Of a stretch of 49,124 nucleotides of DNA, positions 9,282 through 18,788 are shown in pieces. The first letter of the stretch is position 1; the number at the start of each line of letters is the position of its first letter. The notes under the pieces are model-generated. The model searched no databases. It had not been told where the DNA came from and was given only the letters and a program-made list of their open reading frames with translations. The DNA comes from Microbacteriaceae bacterium (lineage in GTDB: Bacteria > Actinomycetota > Actinomycetes > Actinomycetales > Microbacteriaceae): the NCBI GenBank assembly GCA_024639925.1, contig JAHEGA010000003.1, forward strand, positions 1 to 49,124, written 5' to 3'. Made by a program: the position numbers and the translations under genes.

Positions 9282-9377
9282 GGCCACTCCCCTTACCTTC
9301 GATGGCCTGAGGCTACAGGCGCGAGATGTGAGTGTGTCCCCTACGGACACTCCCGACACGAGGGGAAACACACAAAG

Positions 9378-9450
9378 TGGACCTGAGGGGACTCGAACCC
9401 CTGACCCCCTGCATGCCATGCAGGTGCGCTACCAGCTGCGCCACAGGCCC
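9378..9450 (-). tRNA. tRNA-Ala(GGC)
   Basis: RC reads GGGCCTGTGGCGCAGCTGGTAGCGCACCTGCATGGCATGCAGGGGGTCAGGGGTTCGAGTCCCCTCAGGTCCA; cloverleaf folds, anticodon loop ATGGCAT. Confidence 0.95.
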
Positions 9451-9470
9451 CTACGGAAGCCCTCAGCCTA

Positions 9471-9869
9471 CTACAGCGTGTCGGGTGACTCCACGCTGGA
9501 TTCAGGTCCGGCGGGAACCGGTAAGGGAATCTCCGGCGAGTCCCTCCACAACCGCTCCAACTGATAAAACAGCCGTTCCTCCTCGTGAAAAATATGGACG
9601 ATGATGTCACCGCAATCCAGCAGGGCCCAACGGCCGGCGGATCGACCCTCTTCGCGCAACGGCGGGGAACCCTCCAGGCTCAACACCCGATCCACCTCGT
9701 CAGCGATGGCCTGCACCATCCGCTCGTTGCGAGCGCTACAGAGGACAAACACGTCCGTGAGGGCCAGGTGTTCCGAAACATCCAGAGCGAGGATGTCGCT
9801 TGCAAGCTTGTCGCTCGCTGCCATCGCTGCGGCGACAGCCAGTTCGCGTGCTCGAGTGCTCGCAGCCAC
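9471..9869 (-). CDS. rsfS: Ribosome silencing factor (RsfS/YbeB/iojap)
   Basis: 132 aa; ALDVSEHLALTDVFVLCSARNERMVQAIADEVDRVL...REEGRSAGRWALLDCGDIIVHIFHEEERLFYQLERLW. Confidence 0.94.
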   Translation of the reverse strand: MAASTRARELAVAAAMAASDKLASDILALDVSEHLALTDVFVLCSARNERMVQAIADEVDRVLSLEGSPPLREEGRSAGRWALLDCGDIIVHIFHEEERLFYQLERLWRDSPEIPLPVPAGPESSVESPDTL

Positions 9870-10718
9870 TTAGAGCAACACTCCCGTGGTGACCGACAGG
9901 ACCACAAGACCAATCGCCGCGAGTGTCAGCGTGCCAAGAACAAGCAACGTGATGACGGTGCCCGTCCCCCATCGAGTTTTCCGAATGGACAGAATGTCGC
10001 TGTCCTTGCTGCGCCCGGAGACTGCGTGGCGAGCACTGACCGGCTGGGAGAGGGCGCCAATTTCACCGGTCACATAGGCATCCATAACTTCATCATCAGC
10101 ATCGCTGTCAAGCCGGAAGGGGGCGGTTCCCTGCACCGAAACGTGAGAGGGCAAACGAATCTTCCCCGTGACAACGATTTCCCCGGTGTCTCCCAGCGGT
10201 CCCGTAAGGTCAGCACCCGGAGTCGTGGGAAGAATAAGCGAGCTTGTTGCGCGGAGAGGATCCCCCGGACCTCTGGCAAGCCCCACGGACGGCGTTTCCG
10301 AGCTTGCGGGATTCGCATCCAGTACTGGCGCAAAGACAGGTGGAAGGGGTTCCTGCGCGACCGGCTCAGACGGGGGAACAGCCTCAGAAAGGTCGGCCAG
10401 CTCGCGGGTGGTCTCATCAGCCACAGCCTGAGGCGTGGCCTCGGTCACGCTGGGAGGAGTGGCGGTGCTTCCCGTATCCGTATGCTCGCGCTCTCTGCGC
10501 TGGCGACGAGTGAGAACCGGGGGTTCAGGCCAGAACTGCGGAACATCAGAGCCCTTCGAGAGCTCGGAGCCTGGGTCCTCAACCGTGGTTTCCGGCTGCT
10601 GAGGCAGGTCAGCGGCGCCCTCGGGTGGCGGAGGCGCCACAACGGGTGGCATCCCGCTTTTCTCGCGCTCTCGCAGCTCTCGACGAGTAAACGGTTGGCC
10701 CGTTTCGGGGTTAATCAT
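9870..10718 (-). CDS. Uncharacterised Pro/Glu-rich protein with one C-terminal TM segment
   Basis: From ATG 10718 (8-nt overlap with nadD): [22 protein letters not shown]...; long disordered middle; C-terminal [29 protein letters not shown] hydrophobic helix. Confidence 0.7.
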   Translation of the reverse strand: MINPETGQPFTRRELREREKSGMPPVVAPPPPEGAADLPQQPETTVEDPGSELSKGSDVPQFWPEPPVLTRRQRREREHTDTGSTATPPSVTEATPQAVADETTRELADLSEAVPPSEPVAQEPLPPVFAPVLDANPASSETPSVGLARGPGDPLRATSSLILPTTPGADLTGPLGDTGEIVVTGKIRLPSHVSVQGTAPFRLDSDADDEVMDAYVTGEIGALSQPVSARHAVSGRSKDSDILSIRKTRWGTGTVITLLVLGTLTLAAIGLVVLSVTTGVLL

Positions 10719-11310
10719 CCCGCCCCCGATACAAATCGTGTTTGGCGATGTATTGCACCACGCCATCGGGCACCAGGTACCAGACGGAGTTGCCCTCCCC
10801 CACACGAGCACGGCAATCAGTAGAGGAGATGGCCAACGCTGGGACCTCGAGAACCGTCACCCGATCCTCGGGCAAAGAGCCCGTGCTCAACTCGTGCCCC
10901 GGACGCGAGACGCCCACAAAATGTGCCAGCGAGGCCAAGTCGTGGGAGTCTTTCCACCCAATCAAGGCTGCGATCGCGTCAGCACCGGAGATAAAGAACA
11001 ATTCGGCATCGGGAAACTCACTACGCATATCACGCAAAGTATCTACCGTATACGTCGTGCCGGGGCGATCGATATCGACGCGGCTGACCCGAAAGCGCGG
11101 GTTCGAGGCAGTGGCGATCACCGCCATCAGGTAGCGGTGCTCGGCAAGGGACACCGAAGGCTTATCCGCGGGTTGACCCGTGGGGACAAACACCACTTCG
11201 TCAAGCCCCAGCGCTACCTGCGCTTCACTGGCCGCGACAAGGTGGCCATGGTGAATCGGGTCGAACGTGCCGCCCATAATCCCAATCCGCGGGCGGTGTG
11301 CGAGCGCCAT
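10711..11310 (-). CDS. nadD: Nicotinate-nucleotide adenylyltransferase
   Basis: 199 aa; [40 protein letters not shown]...[17 protein letters not shown]...[13 protein letters not shown]. Confidence 0.95.
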   Translation of the reverse strand: MALAHRPRIGIMGGTFDPIHHGHLVAASEAQVALGLDEVVFVPTGQPADKPSVSLAEHRYLMAVIATASNPRFRVSRVDIDRPGTTYTVDTLRDMRSEFPDAELFFISGADAIAALIGWKDSHDLASLAHFVGVSRPGHELSTGSLPEDRVTVLEVPALAISSTDCRARVGEGNSVWYLVPDGVVQYIAKHDLYRGRDD

Positions 11311-11316
11311 AAAGCC

Positions 11317-11499
11317 CTAGTGGTGAGCCTGTTCTGACTGACCCATTGTCTTGTGGCGGTGACGGTTCGCCACATCACGGTAGCTATAGACAACAATCGC
11401 CAAGGCTCCGAAGGCTCCCAAAGCAATGAGAGCAAAAAAGATGGGGGGGAAAATCAGTTCGTTGACTATTTCGCCCGATGCGATAACCGCTTCAACCAT
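11317..11499 (-). CDS. Small single-TM membrane protein, uncharacterised
   Basis: From ATG 11499 with SD-like GGGAAAGG: MVEAVIASGEIVNELIFPPIFFALIALGAFGALAIVVYSYRDVANRHRHKTMGQSEQAHH; sits between proA and nadD on the same strand. Confidence 0.7.
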   Translation of the reverse strand: MVEAVIASGEIVNELIFPPIFFALIALGAFGALAIVVYSYRDVANRHRHKTMGQSEQAHH

Positions 11500-11548
11500 C
11501 GTGTGACACCTTTCCCTGTTCGGCCCTAATCTACCGGGTTTGCCTGAA

Positions 11549-12811
11549 CTACGCCCGGACCTGGCCTTGACCGCGGACAATCCATTTCGTGCTGGTCAGC
11601 TCGGGAAGGCCCATTGGGCCTCGTGCGTGCAGTTTCTGAGTGGAAATTCCCACCTCCGCGCCAAAACCGAACTCACCGCCGTCAGTAAAGCGAGTCGAGG
11701 CGTTCACGATCACCGAAGCGGAGTCGACCTCATTGAGGAAGCGCTCGGCGTTGGTCATGTCCGCCGTGAGTATCGCTTCGGTATGGTGCGTGGAATAGGT
11801 GCGAATATGCTCTAGCGCTGCATCGAGCGAGTCCACTACCGTGATAGCAAGCTCCAGGGACAGATATTCCCGAGCCCAATCCTCCTCGGTCGCGAGCACA
11901 GCGGAGGGAAGAGTCTCACGAGCGCGCTCATCGGCATGAATAACCACACCCGATTTCTCCAGACGCGCGCCCAGCATGGGTAAGAGTTCTTGTGCCGCCG
12001 CCTCGTGCACCAGCACAGTCTCGACGGCGTTACAGACGCTGGGTCGCTGCACTTTGGCATTGTCAATAATGTCGACAGCTTGAGCCAGGTCGGCGCTGGC
12101 ATCCACAAAGATATGAACCACACCGGACCCCGTCTCAATAACGGGAACGGTGGATTCGGTCACCACGGTCTCAATGAGTGCCGCGGATCCCCGCGGGATC
12201 AACACATCAATGAGCCCACGGCCCTGCATCATGGCCCGAGCACCGTCGCGACCAAAATCATCCACTGACGTGACAGCAGCCGCGGGGAGACCAGCCTGCA
12301 CCAGGGCTTCTCTCAACAGAGACACCAGGACGGTATTAGTTGCGTGCGCTTGGGAACCGCCCCGCAACACGACAACATTTCCACTCTTGATACCCAAAGC
12401 CGCAATGTCGATAGTGACGTTCGGCCTGGCCTCATAGATGGCTCCCACAACACCAAAAGGCACCCGAACCTGACTGACTTGCAGACCGTTAGGGAGCGTC
12501 ATTCCTCGAACCACATCGCCGACCGGGTCCGCTAGCGCACGGATATCCTCAATTGCTTGAGACAGCGCGCGGATTCGGTCCGGCGTGAGACGCAGCCGAT
12601 CCTGGAGCCCCTCGGACATGCCCTCGGAGACACCCCTCGCGAGGTCCTCTGCGTTGGCGGCCACAATCGGCTCAACGTTGTCCGACACAATTCGCGACAT
12701 CGCCTGCAGCGCAGCGTCCCGGGCAGCAGCGCTCGCTACCGAAAGCGCTCGTGATGCGTCTTTCGCTTCGACCAGCAAAGACTGGAGACTGGTGCTTGCG
12801 GTGTCGGCCAT
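11549..12811 (-). CDS. proA: Gamma-glutamyl phosphate reductase
   Basis: 420 aa; ...VSQVRVPFGVVGAIYEARPNVTIDIAALGIKSGNVVVLRGGSQA...QRPSVCNAVETVLVH...FTDGGEFGFGAEVGISTQKLHARGPMGL. Confidence 0.97.
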   Translation of the reverse strand: MADTASTSLQSLLVEAKDASRALSVASAAARDAALQAMSRIVSDNVEPIVAANAEDLARGVSEGMSEGLQDRLRLTPDRIRALSQAIEDIRALADPVGDVVRGMTLPNGLQVSQVRVPFGVVGAIYEARPNVTIDIAALGIKSGNVVVLRGGSQAHATNTVLVSLLREALVQAGLPAAAVTSVDDFGRDGARAMMQGRGLIDVLIPRGSAALIETVVTESTVPVIETGSGVVHIFVDASADLAQAVDIIDNAKVQRPSVCNAVETVLVHEAAAQELLPMLGARLEKSGVVIHADERARETLPSAVLATEEDWAREYLSLELAITVVDSLDAALEHIRTYSTHHTEAILTADMTNAERFLNEVDSASVIVNASTRFTDGGEFGFGAEVGISTQKLHARGPMGLPELTSTKWIVRGQGQVRA

Positions 12812-12815
12812 GACG

Positions 12816-13595
12816 CTACTTTACGCGGGCCTCGAACCAGGTCCCAGCGACTGTGCCCTCCACCACGTCACCCAAGGAAGTGGTCGAGGTCAGAAGCGTG
12901 GGAATTCCCGCAGCTGCTGCCAGCCGGGCGGCACTCACTTTGGTTACGGCTCCCCCGGTACCCACGCTGTTGACCATCGCCGCACCTAATTCCACGGACT
13001 CCAGCGGATCGTTGAAGGCCACCGTGTCGATGGGCACCGCTCTAGGGTCCGCAGGTGGATGAGTGAACAGCGAATCAACATCGCTAAGCAACACCAGAGC
13101 ATCAGCAGAAATGAACTCAGCCACCAGCGCAGCCAGTCGATCGTTGTCACCAAAACGAATTTCCTGCGTGGCCACCGTGTCGTTTTCGTTCACGATGGGG
13201 AGGATTCGCAATCCCAAGAGGCGGTCAATCGTGCGAAGAGCATTGGTGCGGTGGGTGTCATTTTCGACATCACCCACCGTCAACAACACCTGAGCCGAGG
13301 TCATCGAAAAACGATCAAGAAGCTTTTGATACCGCCCCATCAAGAGGTTTTGCCCCACAGCGGCAGCAGCCTGCTGGGTCGCTAAGTCCTGAGCGCGGTC
13401 ACTGAGCTTCAGGTACGGGGCACCCGTTGCGATGGCACCCGAGGACACCAAGACCAGTTCTTTTCCCGCAGCGTGCCATGCTGCGAGCGCCGCCACGAGA
13501 GCATCGATTTGGTGCTCACGGTCTCCACTGATGGAGGAGGACCCCACCTTCACCACAATGCGCTTGGCGGTGGAGAGGGAATCACGAGTCGTCAT
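12816..13595 (-). CDS. proB: Glutamate 5-kinase
   Basis: From ATG 13595: [23 protein letters not shown]...[16 protein letters not shown]...[46 protein letters not shown]. Overlaps obgE by 14 nt. Confidence 0.96.
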   Translation of the reverse strand: MTTRDSLSTAKRIVVKVGSSSISGDREHQIDALVAALAAWHAAGKELVLVSSGAIATGAPYLKLSDRAQDLATQQAAAAVGQNLLMGRYQKLLDRFSMTSAQVLLTVGDVENDTHRTNALRTIDRLLGLRILPIVNENDTVATQEIRFGDNDRLAALVAEFISADALVLLSDVDSLFTHPPADPRAVPIDTVAFNDPLESVELGAAMVNSVGTGGAVTKVSAARLAAAAGIPTLLTSTTSLGDVVEGTVAGTWFEARVK

Positions 13596-15090
13596 CGTCG
13601 AAGAACCCTGCTTCCTTTTCGTCCTGCAATTCCTGGCGCGCTCGAGCCTTCGCATCCATGCGCTCGTGGTAGCTCGCTTTCCTCTGGGCTCGGGTAGCCC
13701 GCTGGCGCTCATCCAGGCGAGGGTCTGTTCCTCGGGGTGCTGTCATGAGCTCGGCCGCGCTGGAGAGGGTTGGCTCCCAGTCAAAGACTTGGCCTTTGCC
13801 CGCACCAATCATGACCGGGCATCCTGGAGTCGCTCCGCTCTCAAATAGCGCATCATCGATGCCGAGTTTCATCAAGCGGTCAGCGAGATAGCCCACTGCT
13901 TCATCATTCGTGAAGTCTGTCTGCTCCACCCAACGCTCGGGCTTCTCCCCAAGGATTCGGTAAAGGTCACCCTCCGTACCGCCCTCCACGACGACGCGAA
14001 AGTCTGGTTCATTCACTGCCCGGGGGCGCAACACAATTCGCTCGGGTGTGAGAGCGGCCTCCGCGAGCGAGGCTCGATGCCGATTTACCATCGCGGCAGC
14101 TTCAAACAGGAAGGCGTCGAGGCCCTCCGCGCTCAGAGCACTCACCGCAAAGACGGTGAGGCCGCGAGCTTCAATATCGGGGGTGACGATGGCCGCAAGC
14201 TCTTTGGCGTCGGGCACGTCAACCTTGTTGAGCACCACCAGTTGCGGTCGATCCACGAGGGGGATGACATCGCTGCCCAGCGGGTAGTTCTCCAACTCAT
14301 ACAGCAGCGCATCGAGGTCGCTCAGAGGGTCGCGACCTGGCTCCAACGTGGCACAGTCAAGAACGTGGACCAGCAAACTGCAGCGCTCGACATGGCGCAA
14401 GAATTCGAGTCCTAAACCTTTTCCTTCGCTAGCTCCAGGAATCAACCCGGGGACGTCAGCAACCGTGAACTTGGTGCCTCCCGCCTCCACGACCCCCAGA
14501 TTCGGGTGCAACGTGGTGAACGGATAGTCGGCAATCTTCGGTCGTGCCTTGGACACCGCGGCAATCAGGCTCGATTTTCCTGCACTCGGGAACCCCACCA
14601 AGGCGACATCAGCGACTGTTTTGAGCTCAAGGTGAATGTCACCCTCAAAGCCGTAGGTTCCCAGCAGGGCAAAACCGGGTGCTTTGCGAGCCGTGCTCGC
14701 AAGCGCCTCGTTGCCTAAGCCGCCTCGACCGCCCTGGGCCACCACAACGCTCATTCCCGGTCGATCCATATCCACCAGGACCGTGCCATCGCCTCGCGAC
14801 ACGACCGTGCCAACCGGGACGGGAAGGGTCACATCGGGTGCGGTTTTCCCGTGCCGTGAATCTCCGGCACCAGGCGCCCCGTTCTCGCTCGTGCGGTGGG
14901 GGCGGTGGTGGTAATCCAACAGGGTGGTGACCTGCGGGTCAGACACCAGGACAATGTCGCCTCCGTGTCCGCCGTTGCCCCCGTCAGGACCGCCGAGGGG
15001 CTTGAACTTCTCACGGTGAACAGACACGCAACCGTGGCCACCGTGGCCTGCGCGCAGGTGCAAAACGACACTGTCGACAAACGTCGTCAT
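13582..15090 (-). CDS. obgE: Obg family GTPase
   Basis: 502 aa; [46 protein letters not shown]...[37 protein letters not shown]... Confidence 0.97.
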   Translation of the reverse strand: MTTFVDSVVLHLRAGHGGHGCVSVHREKFKPLGGPDGGNGGHGGDIVLVSDPQVTTLLDYHHRPHRTSENGAPGAGDSRHGKTAPDVTLPVPVGTVVSRGDGTVLVDMDRPGMSVVVAQGGRGGLGNEALASTARKAPGFALLGTYGFEGDIHLELKTVADVALVGFPSAGKSSLIAAVSKARPKIADYPFTTLHPNLGVVEAGGTKFTVADVPGLIPGASEGKGLGLEFLRHVERCSLLVHVLDCATLEPGRDPLSDLDALLYELENYPLGSDVIPLVDRPQLVVLNKVDVPDAKELAAIVTPDIEARGLTVFAVSALSAEGLDAFLFEAAAMVNRHRASLAEAALTPERIVLRPRAVNEPDFRVVVEGGTEGDLYRILGEKPERWVEQTDFTNDEAVGYLADRLMKLGIDDALFESGATPGCPVMIGAGKGQVFDWEPTLSSAAELMTAPRGTDPRLDERQRATRAQRKASYHERMDAKARARQELQDEKEAGFFDDDDS

Positions 15091-15132
15091 GACACCCTCT
15101 CTTTGCTTGTTATTGTCCCGTATACGAGCAAA

Positions 15133-15152
15133 GGGCGAGCCGAAGCTCGCCC
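15133..15152 (-). terminator. Intrinsic terminator-like hairpin after rpmA
   Basis: Minus strand GGGCGAGC-TTCG-GCTCGCCC followed by TTTGCTCG; 8-bp stem with UUCG tetraloop, 24 nt downstream of the rpmA stop. Confidence 0.75.
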
Positions 15153-15176
15153 TCGCATCACATCGTGTGGTGTGGG

Positions 15177-15434
15177 CTAGAGAGCGGCATCCACAACGGC
15201 GACGACTTTGCGTCCACCTTTAGAACCGAACTCGACCTGACCTGCGGCAAGCGCAAAGAGAGTGTCGTCATTCCCGCGACCCACGTTGGCTCCCGGGTGG
15301 AAGTGGGTTCCTCGCTGGCGCACAATAATTTCGCCTGCTTTGACAACTTGACCACCAAAGCGCTTCACACCAAGGTACTGAGCGTTGGAGTCGCGACCGT
15401 TTCTGGTCGAAGACGCACCTTTTTTATGAGCCAT
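15177..15434 (-). CDS. rpmA: 50S ribosomal protein L27
   Basis: 85 aa; [69 protein letters not shown]. Confidence 0.98.
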   Translation of the reverse strand: MAHKKGASSTRNGRDSNAQYLGVKRFGGQVVKAGEIIVRQRGTHFHPGANVGRGNDDTLFALAAGQVEFGSKGGRKVVAVVDAAL

Positions 15435-15444
15435 GAGTTCCCTC

Positions 15445-15759
15445 TTACTTCTTGGTGATGCCGGTGACTTTGAGCTTCGTCAGTTCCGCACGGAAACCTT
15501 GACGCTTCTTGTAGCCAGTCTTGTTCTTGTATTTCTGAATGACAATTTTGGGGCCGCGAAGGTCGGAAAGCACCTCGGCGGTCACGGTGACCTTGTCGAG
15601 CTCTTTCTTGTCGTGGGTGACCGTTGCGCCATCGACGAAAAGAACAGGAGCGAGGCTCACCGAGTTCTTGGCATCACCGGAAATACGGTCAACCGTAATG
15701 ATCGAGCCGACCTCGACCTTTTCTTGACGCCCGCCTGCGCGAACAACCGCATAAACCAC
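15445..15759 (-). CDS. rplU: 50S ribosomal protein L21
   Basis: 104 aa; [28 protein letters not shown]...[33 protein letters not shown]. Confidence 0.97.
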   Translation of the reverse strand: MVYAVVRAGGRQEKVEVGSIITVDRISGDAKNSVSLAPVLFVDGATVTHDKKELDKVTVTAEVLSDLRGPKIVIQKYKNKTGYKKRQGFRAELTKLKVTGITKK

Positions 15760-15831
15760 GATGAAACCTGCCTTGTTACTGGAGAGAACGAGGGTGCCCC
15801 GTCACGATGGGGAAAACTGCACCAACGCATA

Positions 15832-15860
15832 AGAATAGACCATTGTGAGCCGCGTTACAA
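15832..15860 (-). promoter_or_regulatory. Candidate sigma70-type promoter for rplU-rpmA
   Basis: Minus strand TTGTAA (15860-15855), 17-nt spacer, TATTCT (15837-15832), about 70 nt upstream of the rplU start. Confidence 0.5.
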
Positions 15861-15948
15861 CCACTGCTCAGCTGTGACACAACTGACCCTTCAGGTAACG
15901 CCAAACTGCGCGGTCTGGCCGGGCTATGAGTTTCCCCAAGCCTTGCTC

Positions 15949-17964
15949 TTACCGACTCGTTGCTCGACGCCGCCGCTTGGAGTGGCCGGGAGCGGGTGCC
16001 TCCGGAAGCGCCTCTAACACACTGTCGAGTGCATCTTTCGGCGCTGACACCTCTTTCGATGCTGCAGGCGACACGGGCTCCGCAGCTGTGTCTGAGTGAA
16101 CGGTGCTTTTGGCAATTGCCGCAATCGCGTCCCTCGCGCCATCCGTAATCTGGTGGGGCTCGACGCTGGGGGTGCTCTTTGAAGAACTCTTCTTTCTCCG
16201 CGGGCTTGACTCGGACTTGCTCTTCGCCACGGGTTCACCGTGAACCACCACGCCTCGACCCTGACAGGCGTCACACGCCTCACTAAAGGTCTCTAGGAGA
16301 CCTAAACCAAGCTTCTTACGCGTCATTTGAACCAGTCCCAGGCTGGTCACTTCGGCCACCTGGTGCTTGGTCCGGTCACGGCCCAAGCACTCCATCAGCC
16401 GTTGAACAACGAGATCCCGGTTGGATTCCAACACCATGTCGATGAAGTCAATGACGATGATGCCGCCAATGTCTCGAAGACGGAGCTGGCGGACAATTTC
16501 TTCCGCCGCCTCAATATTGTTTTTTGTCACCGTCTCTTCTAGGTTGCCACCGCTGCCAACGAACTTCCCGGTGTTCACATCCACCACGGTCATGGCTTCG
16601 GTACGGTCAATGACCAAAGATCCTCCGCTGGGCAACCAAACTTTGCGATCCAGCGCCTTCGCGATTCCTTCGCCCACGCGATACTCCACGAAGGGGTCCT
16701 CGTCGGAGGCATACGCCTCGATCCGAGCAATCAGGTCTGGCGCGACAGACGACAGGTACTGCTCGATAGTGCGATGGGCGTGAGTCCCTGAAATCACCAG
16801 CTTGTGGAAGTCTTCGTTGAACACATCGCGAATGATCTTGACGAGAAGGTCCGGCTCGGAATGCAAGAGCTCCGGCGCCTGAGCTTTTTCCGCCTGAGCG
16901 CTGAGCGCCTCCCACTGCTTTTGCAGACGTTCCACGTCCGTGGTGAGCTGCTCCTCGGTGGCGCCCTCGGCAGCCGTGCGCACAATGACGCCCGCTGTTT
17001 CGGGAAGGATCTTCTTCAAGATGGCTTTGAGGCGCGAGCGCTCCGTGTCGGGCAATTTGCGGGAGATTCCATTCATGGCACCGCCAGGAACATAGACAAG
17101 GTAGCGACCGGGGAGGCTAATTTGACTCGTCAGACGAGCACCCTTGTGACCCACGGGGTCTTTGGTGACCTGGACTAGAACACTGTCGCCTGTTTTGAGA
17201 GCAAGTTCGATTCGGCGAGGACCGGAAGAGTCACCTTCACGCGCGGCTTCCCAATCAACCTCCCCCGAATACAGAACGGCGTTGCGGCCACGACCGATAT
17301 CAACGAACGCGGCCTCCATGCTGGGCAGGACGTTTTGCACGCGGCCCAGGTAGACGTTGCCAATGAGGCTCGACTCTTCGGCCCGGGCAACGTAGTGCTC
17401 AACGACCACGCTGTCTTCAAGAACAGCAATTTGCGTGCGGTCCGCACGTTCCCGGACGACCATGACTCGGTCGACGCTTTCTCGACGCGCCAGGAACTCT
17501 GACTCGGTAACACTCTGACGGCGGCGTCCACCATCGCGACCATCACGACGCCGTTGACGCTTCGCTTCGAGGCGAGTGGAGCCGCGGACTTTCTTGGGCG
17601 CAGAAGCCTCAGCGGCCGCTTTGGCCTTCTTTTCTTCGGGACTCAGCGTCGGCCGGTTGGCCCGTGAGCGTCGACGAACTGTTCCCTCGCCTGATGACTC
17701 AGGCGACGATGCGGCCGGTGCTGGGAGGAGCGCTGGATCCGGGGCCTGGAAAATTAGCGACTTTGTCGACACTGCCTTGGGCTTGTCGGGCGCCTTGTCA
17801 GCAGCCGCCTTGCTAGCGGTCGCTGGGGAAGAAGAGGTCTTCTTCGACGCAGTTGCCGTCTTTTTCGTCGCTGGCTTTTTCGCGGACTCCGAATCCTTTG
17901 CGGCGGTTTTCTTCACTGCCGCGGTGGTTTTGGATGTGACTGAATCTTCTTTTTTTGTCACCAT
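15949..17964 (-). CDS. rne: Ribonuclease E/G family protein
   Basis: 671 aa; S1-like IGNVYLGRVQNVLPSMEAAFVDIGRGRNAVLY, catalytic MTVVDVNTGKFVGSGGNLEETVTKNNIEAAEEIVRQLRLRDIGGIIVIDFIDM, CDACQGRG. Confidence 0.95.
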   Translation of the reverse strand: MVTKKEDSVTSKTTAAVKKTAAKDSESAKKPATKKTATASKKTSSSPATASKAAADKAPDKPKAVSTKSLIFQAPDPALLPAPAASSPESSGEGTVRRRSRANRPTLSPEEKKAKAAAEASAPKKVRGSTRLEAKRQRRRDGRDGGRRRQSVTESEFLARRESVDRVMVVRERADRTQIAVLEDSVVVEHYVARAEESSLIGNVYLGRVQNVLPSMEAAFVDIGRGRNAVLYSGEVDWEAAREGDSSGPRRIELALKTGDSVLVQVTKDPVGHKGARLTSQISLPGRYLVYVPGGAMNGISRKLPDTERSRLKAILKKILPETAGVIVRTAAEGATEEQLTTDVERLQKQWEALSAQAEKAQAPELLHSEPDLLVKIIRDVFNEDFHKLVISGTHAHRTIEQYLSSVAPDLIARIEAYASDEDPFVEYRVGEGIAKALDRKVWLPSGGSLVIDRTEAMTVVDVNTGKFVGSGGNLEETVTKNNIEAAEEIVRQLRLRDIGGIIVIDFIDMVLESNRDLVVQRLMECLGRDRTKHQVAEVTSLGLVQMTRKKLGLGLLETFSEACDACQGRGVVVHGEPVAKSKSESSPRRKKSSSKSTPSVEPHQITDGARDAIAAIAKSTVHSDTAAEPVSPAASKEVSAPKDALDSVLEALPEAPAPGHSKRRRRATSR

Positions 17965-18194
17965 TCCTGGTGCACTCCTTACGAAATTCCTGGCATCGCT
18001 GGCCGGAATCCATCACGCTTTGGCAAAAGAAACCCCAAGGCTCTCTTGAAAAAACTGGTTGTTGTGGGGTTGTCCCCGGTATTCGAATCACCGATTCGAG
18101 AAATCTTGTCGAGCTGCAACACACAGTGCAGAAGCTCTGCCACCAGTATCGCACATACGGTCTTTGCCAGCTAGTGAACTGTCATAATTGCGAC

Positions 18195-18788
18195 ATGAAC
18201 TACCCCACGAGAAGATCGGGCGCCATGGCGCTCTATCTACTGCTCAGCGGAATCGGTGCATGGTTCGCCGCGTTCACGCTCTCACGTGAGGGCTACCAGC
18301 TGGCGCTGAATGGCACGAACCCCAGCTGCGACATCAACCCGTTCTTTTCCTGCGGTTCGGTGATGCAAAGCCCGCAGGCATCGGTCTTCTTCGACACGCC
18401 CAATCAACTCTTTGGAGTAGCTGGTTACGTTGCCGTCGCCATGGTCGGGGCGGCGATGTTGGCGGGAGCTACTTTCAAGAAGCCCTTTTGGGTTCTTGTC
18501 GTGCTGGCAGTTTTTGCCGCCTACCTCTGGTTGATGTGGATGTTTTACCAAGCGGTCTTTGTGATCGGCTTCTTGTGCCTTTACTGCATGGTGGTGTGGG
18601 CCATCCACATCCCGCTCTGGTGGATTCTGTTGCCCTGGACGTTGAAACACGGCATCTTGGGTTCTTCCCCCAAGCTGACGAAACTGGGCGCCCGGTGGTT
18701 GCCCTACTCGTGGATCCTGATCGTGATTAACTATGCCGTGATCGGCATCGCCATTTTGATCACGTTCCCCCTACTCTTCTCGCTTTAG
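18195..18788 (+). CDS. Vitamin K epoxide reductase (VKOR) family membrane protein
   Basis: From ATG 18195: CDINPFFSCGSVMQSPQASVFFDTPNQLFGVAGYVAV...FCLYCMVVW (CXXC); several TM helices. Confidence 0.9.
   Translation: MNYPTRRSGAMALYLLLSGIGAWFAAFTLSREGYQLALNGTNPSCDINPFFSCGSVMQSPQASVFFDTPNQLFGVAGYVAVAMVGAAMLAGATFKKPFWVLVVLAVFAAYLWLMWMFYQAVFVIGFLCLYCMVVWAIHIPLWWILLPWTLKHGILGSSPKLTKLGARWLPYSWILIVINYAVIGIAILITFPLLFSL

Noticed and set aside
9282-9419. N-terminal extension of pdxH in the track (starting at 9419)
   Set aside because: Would translate part of tRNA-Ala; ATG 9281 has a good SD.
9585-10823. 412-aa plus-strand ORF
   Set aside because: Antisense to rsfS, the 313-aa ORF and nadD; composition is Arg/Gly/Ser shadow-frame; no SD or family.
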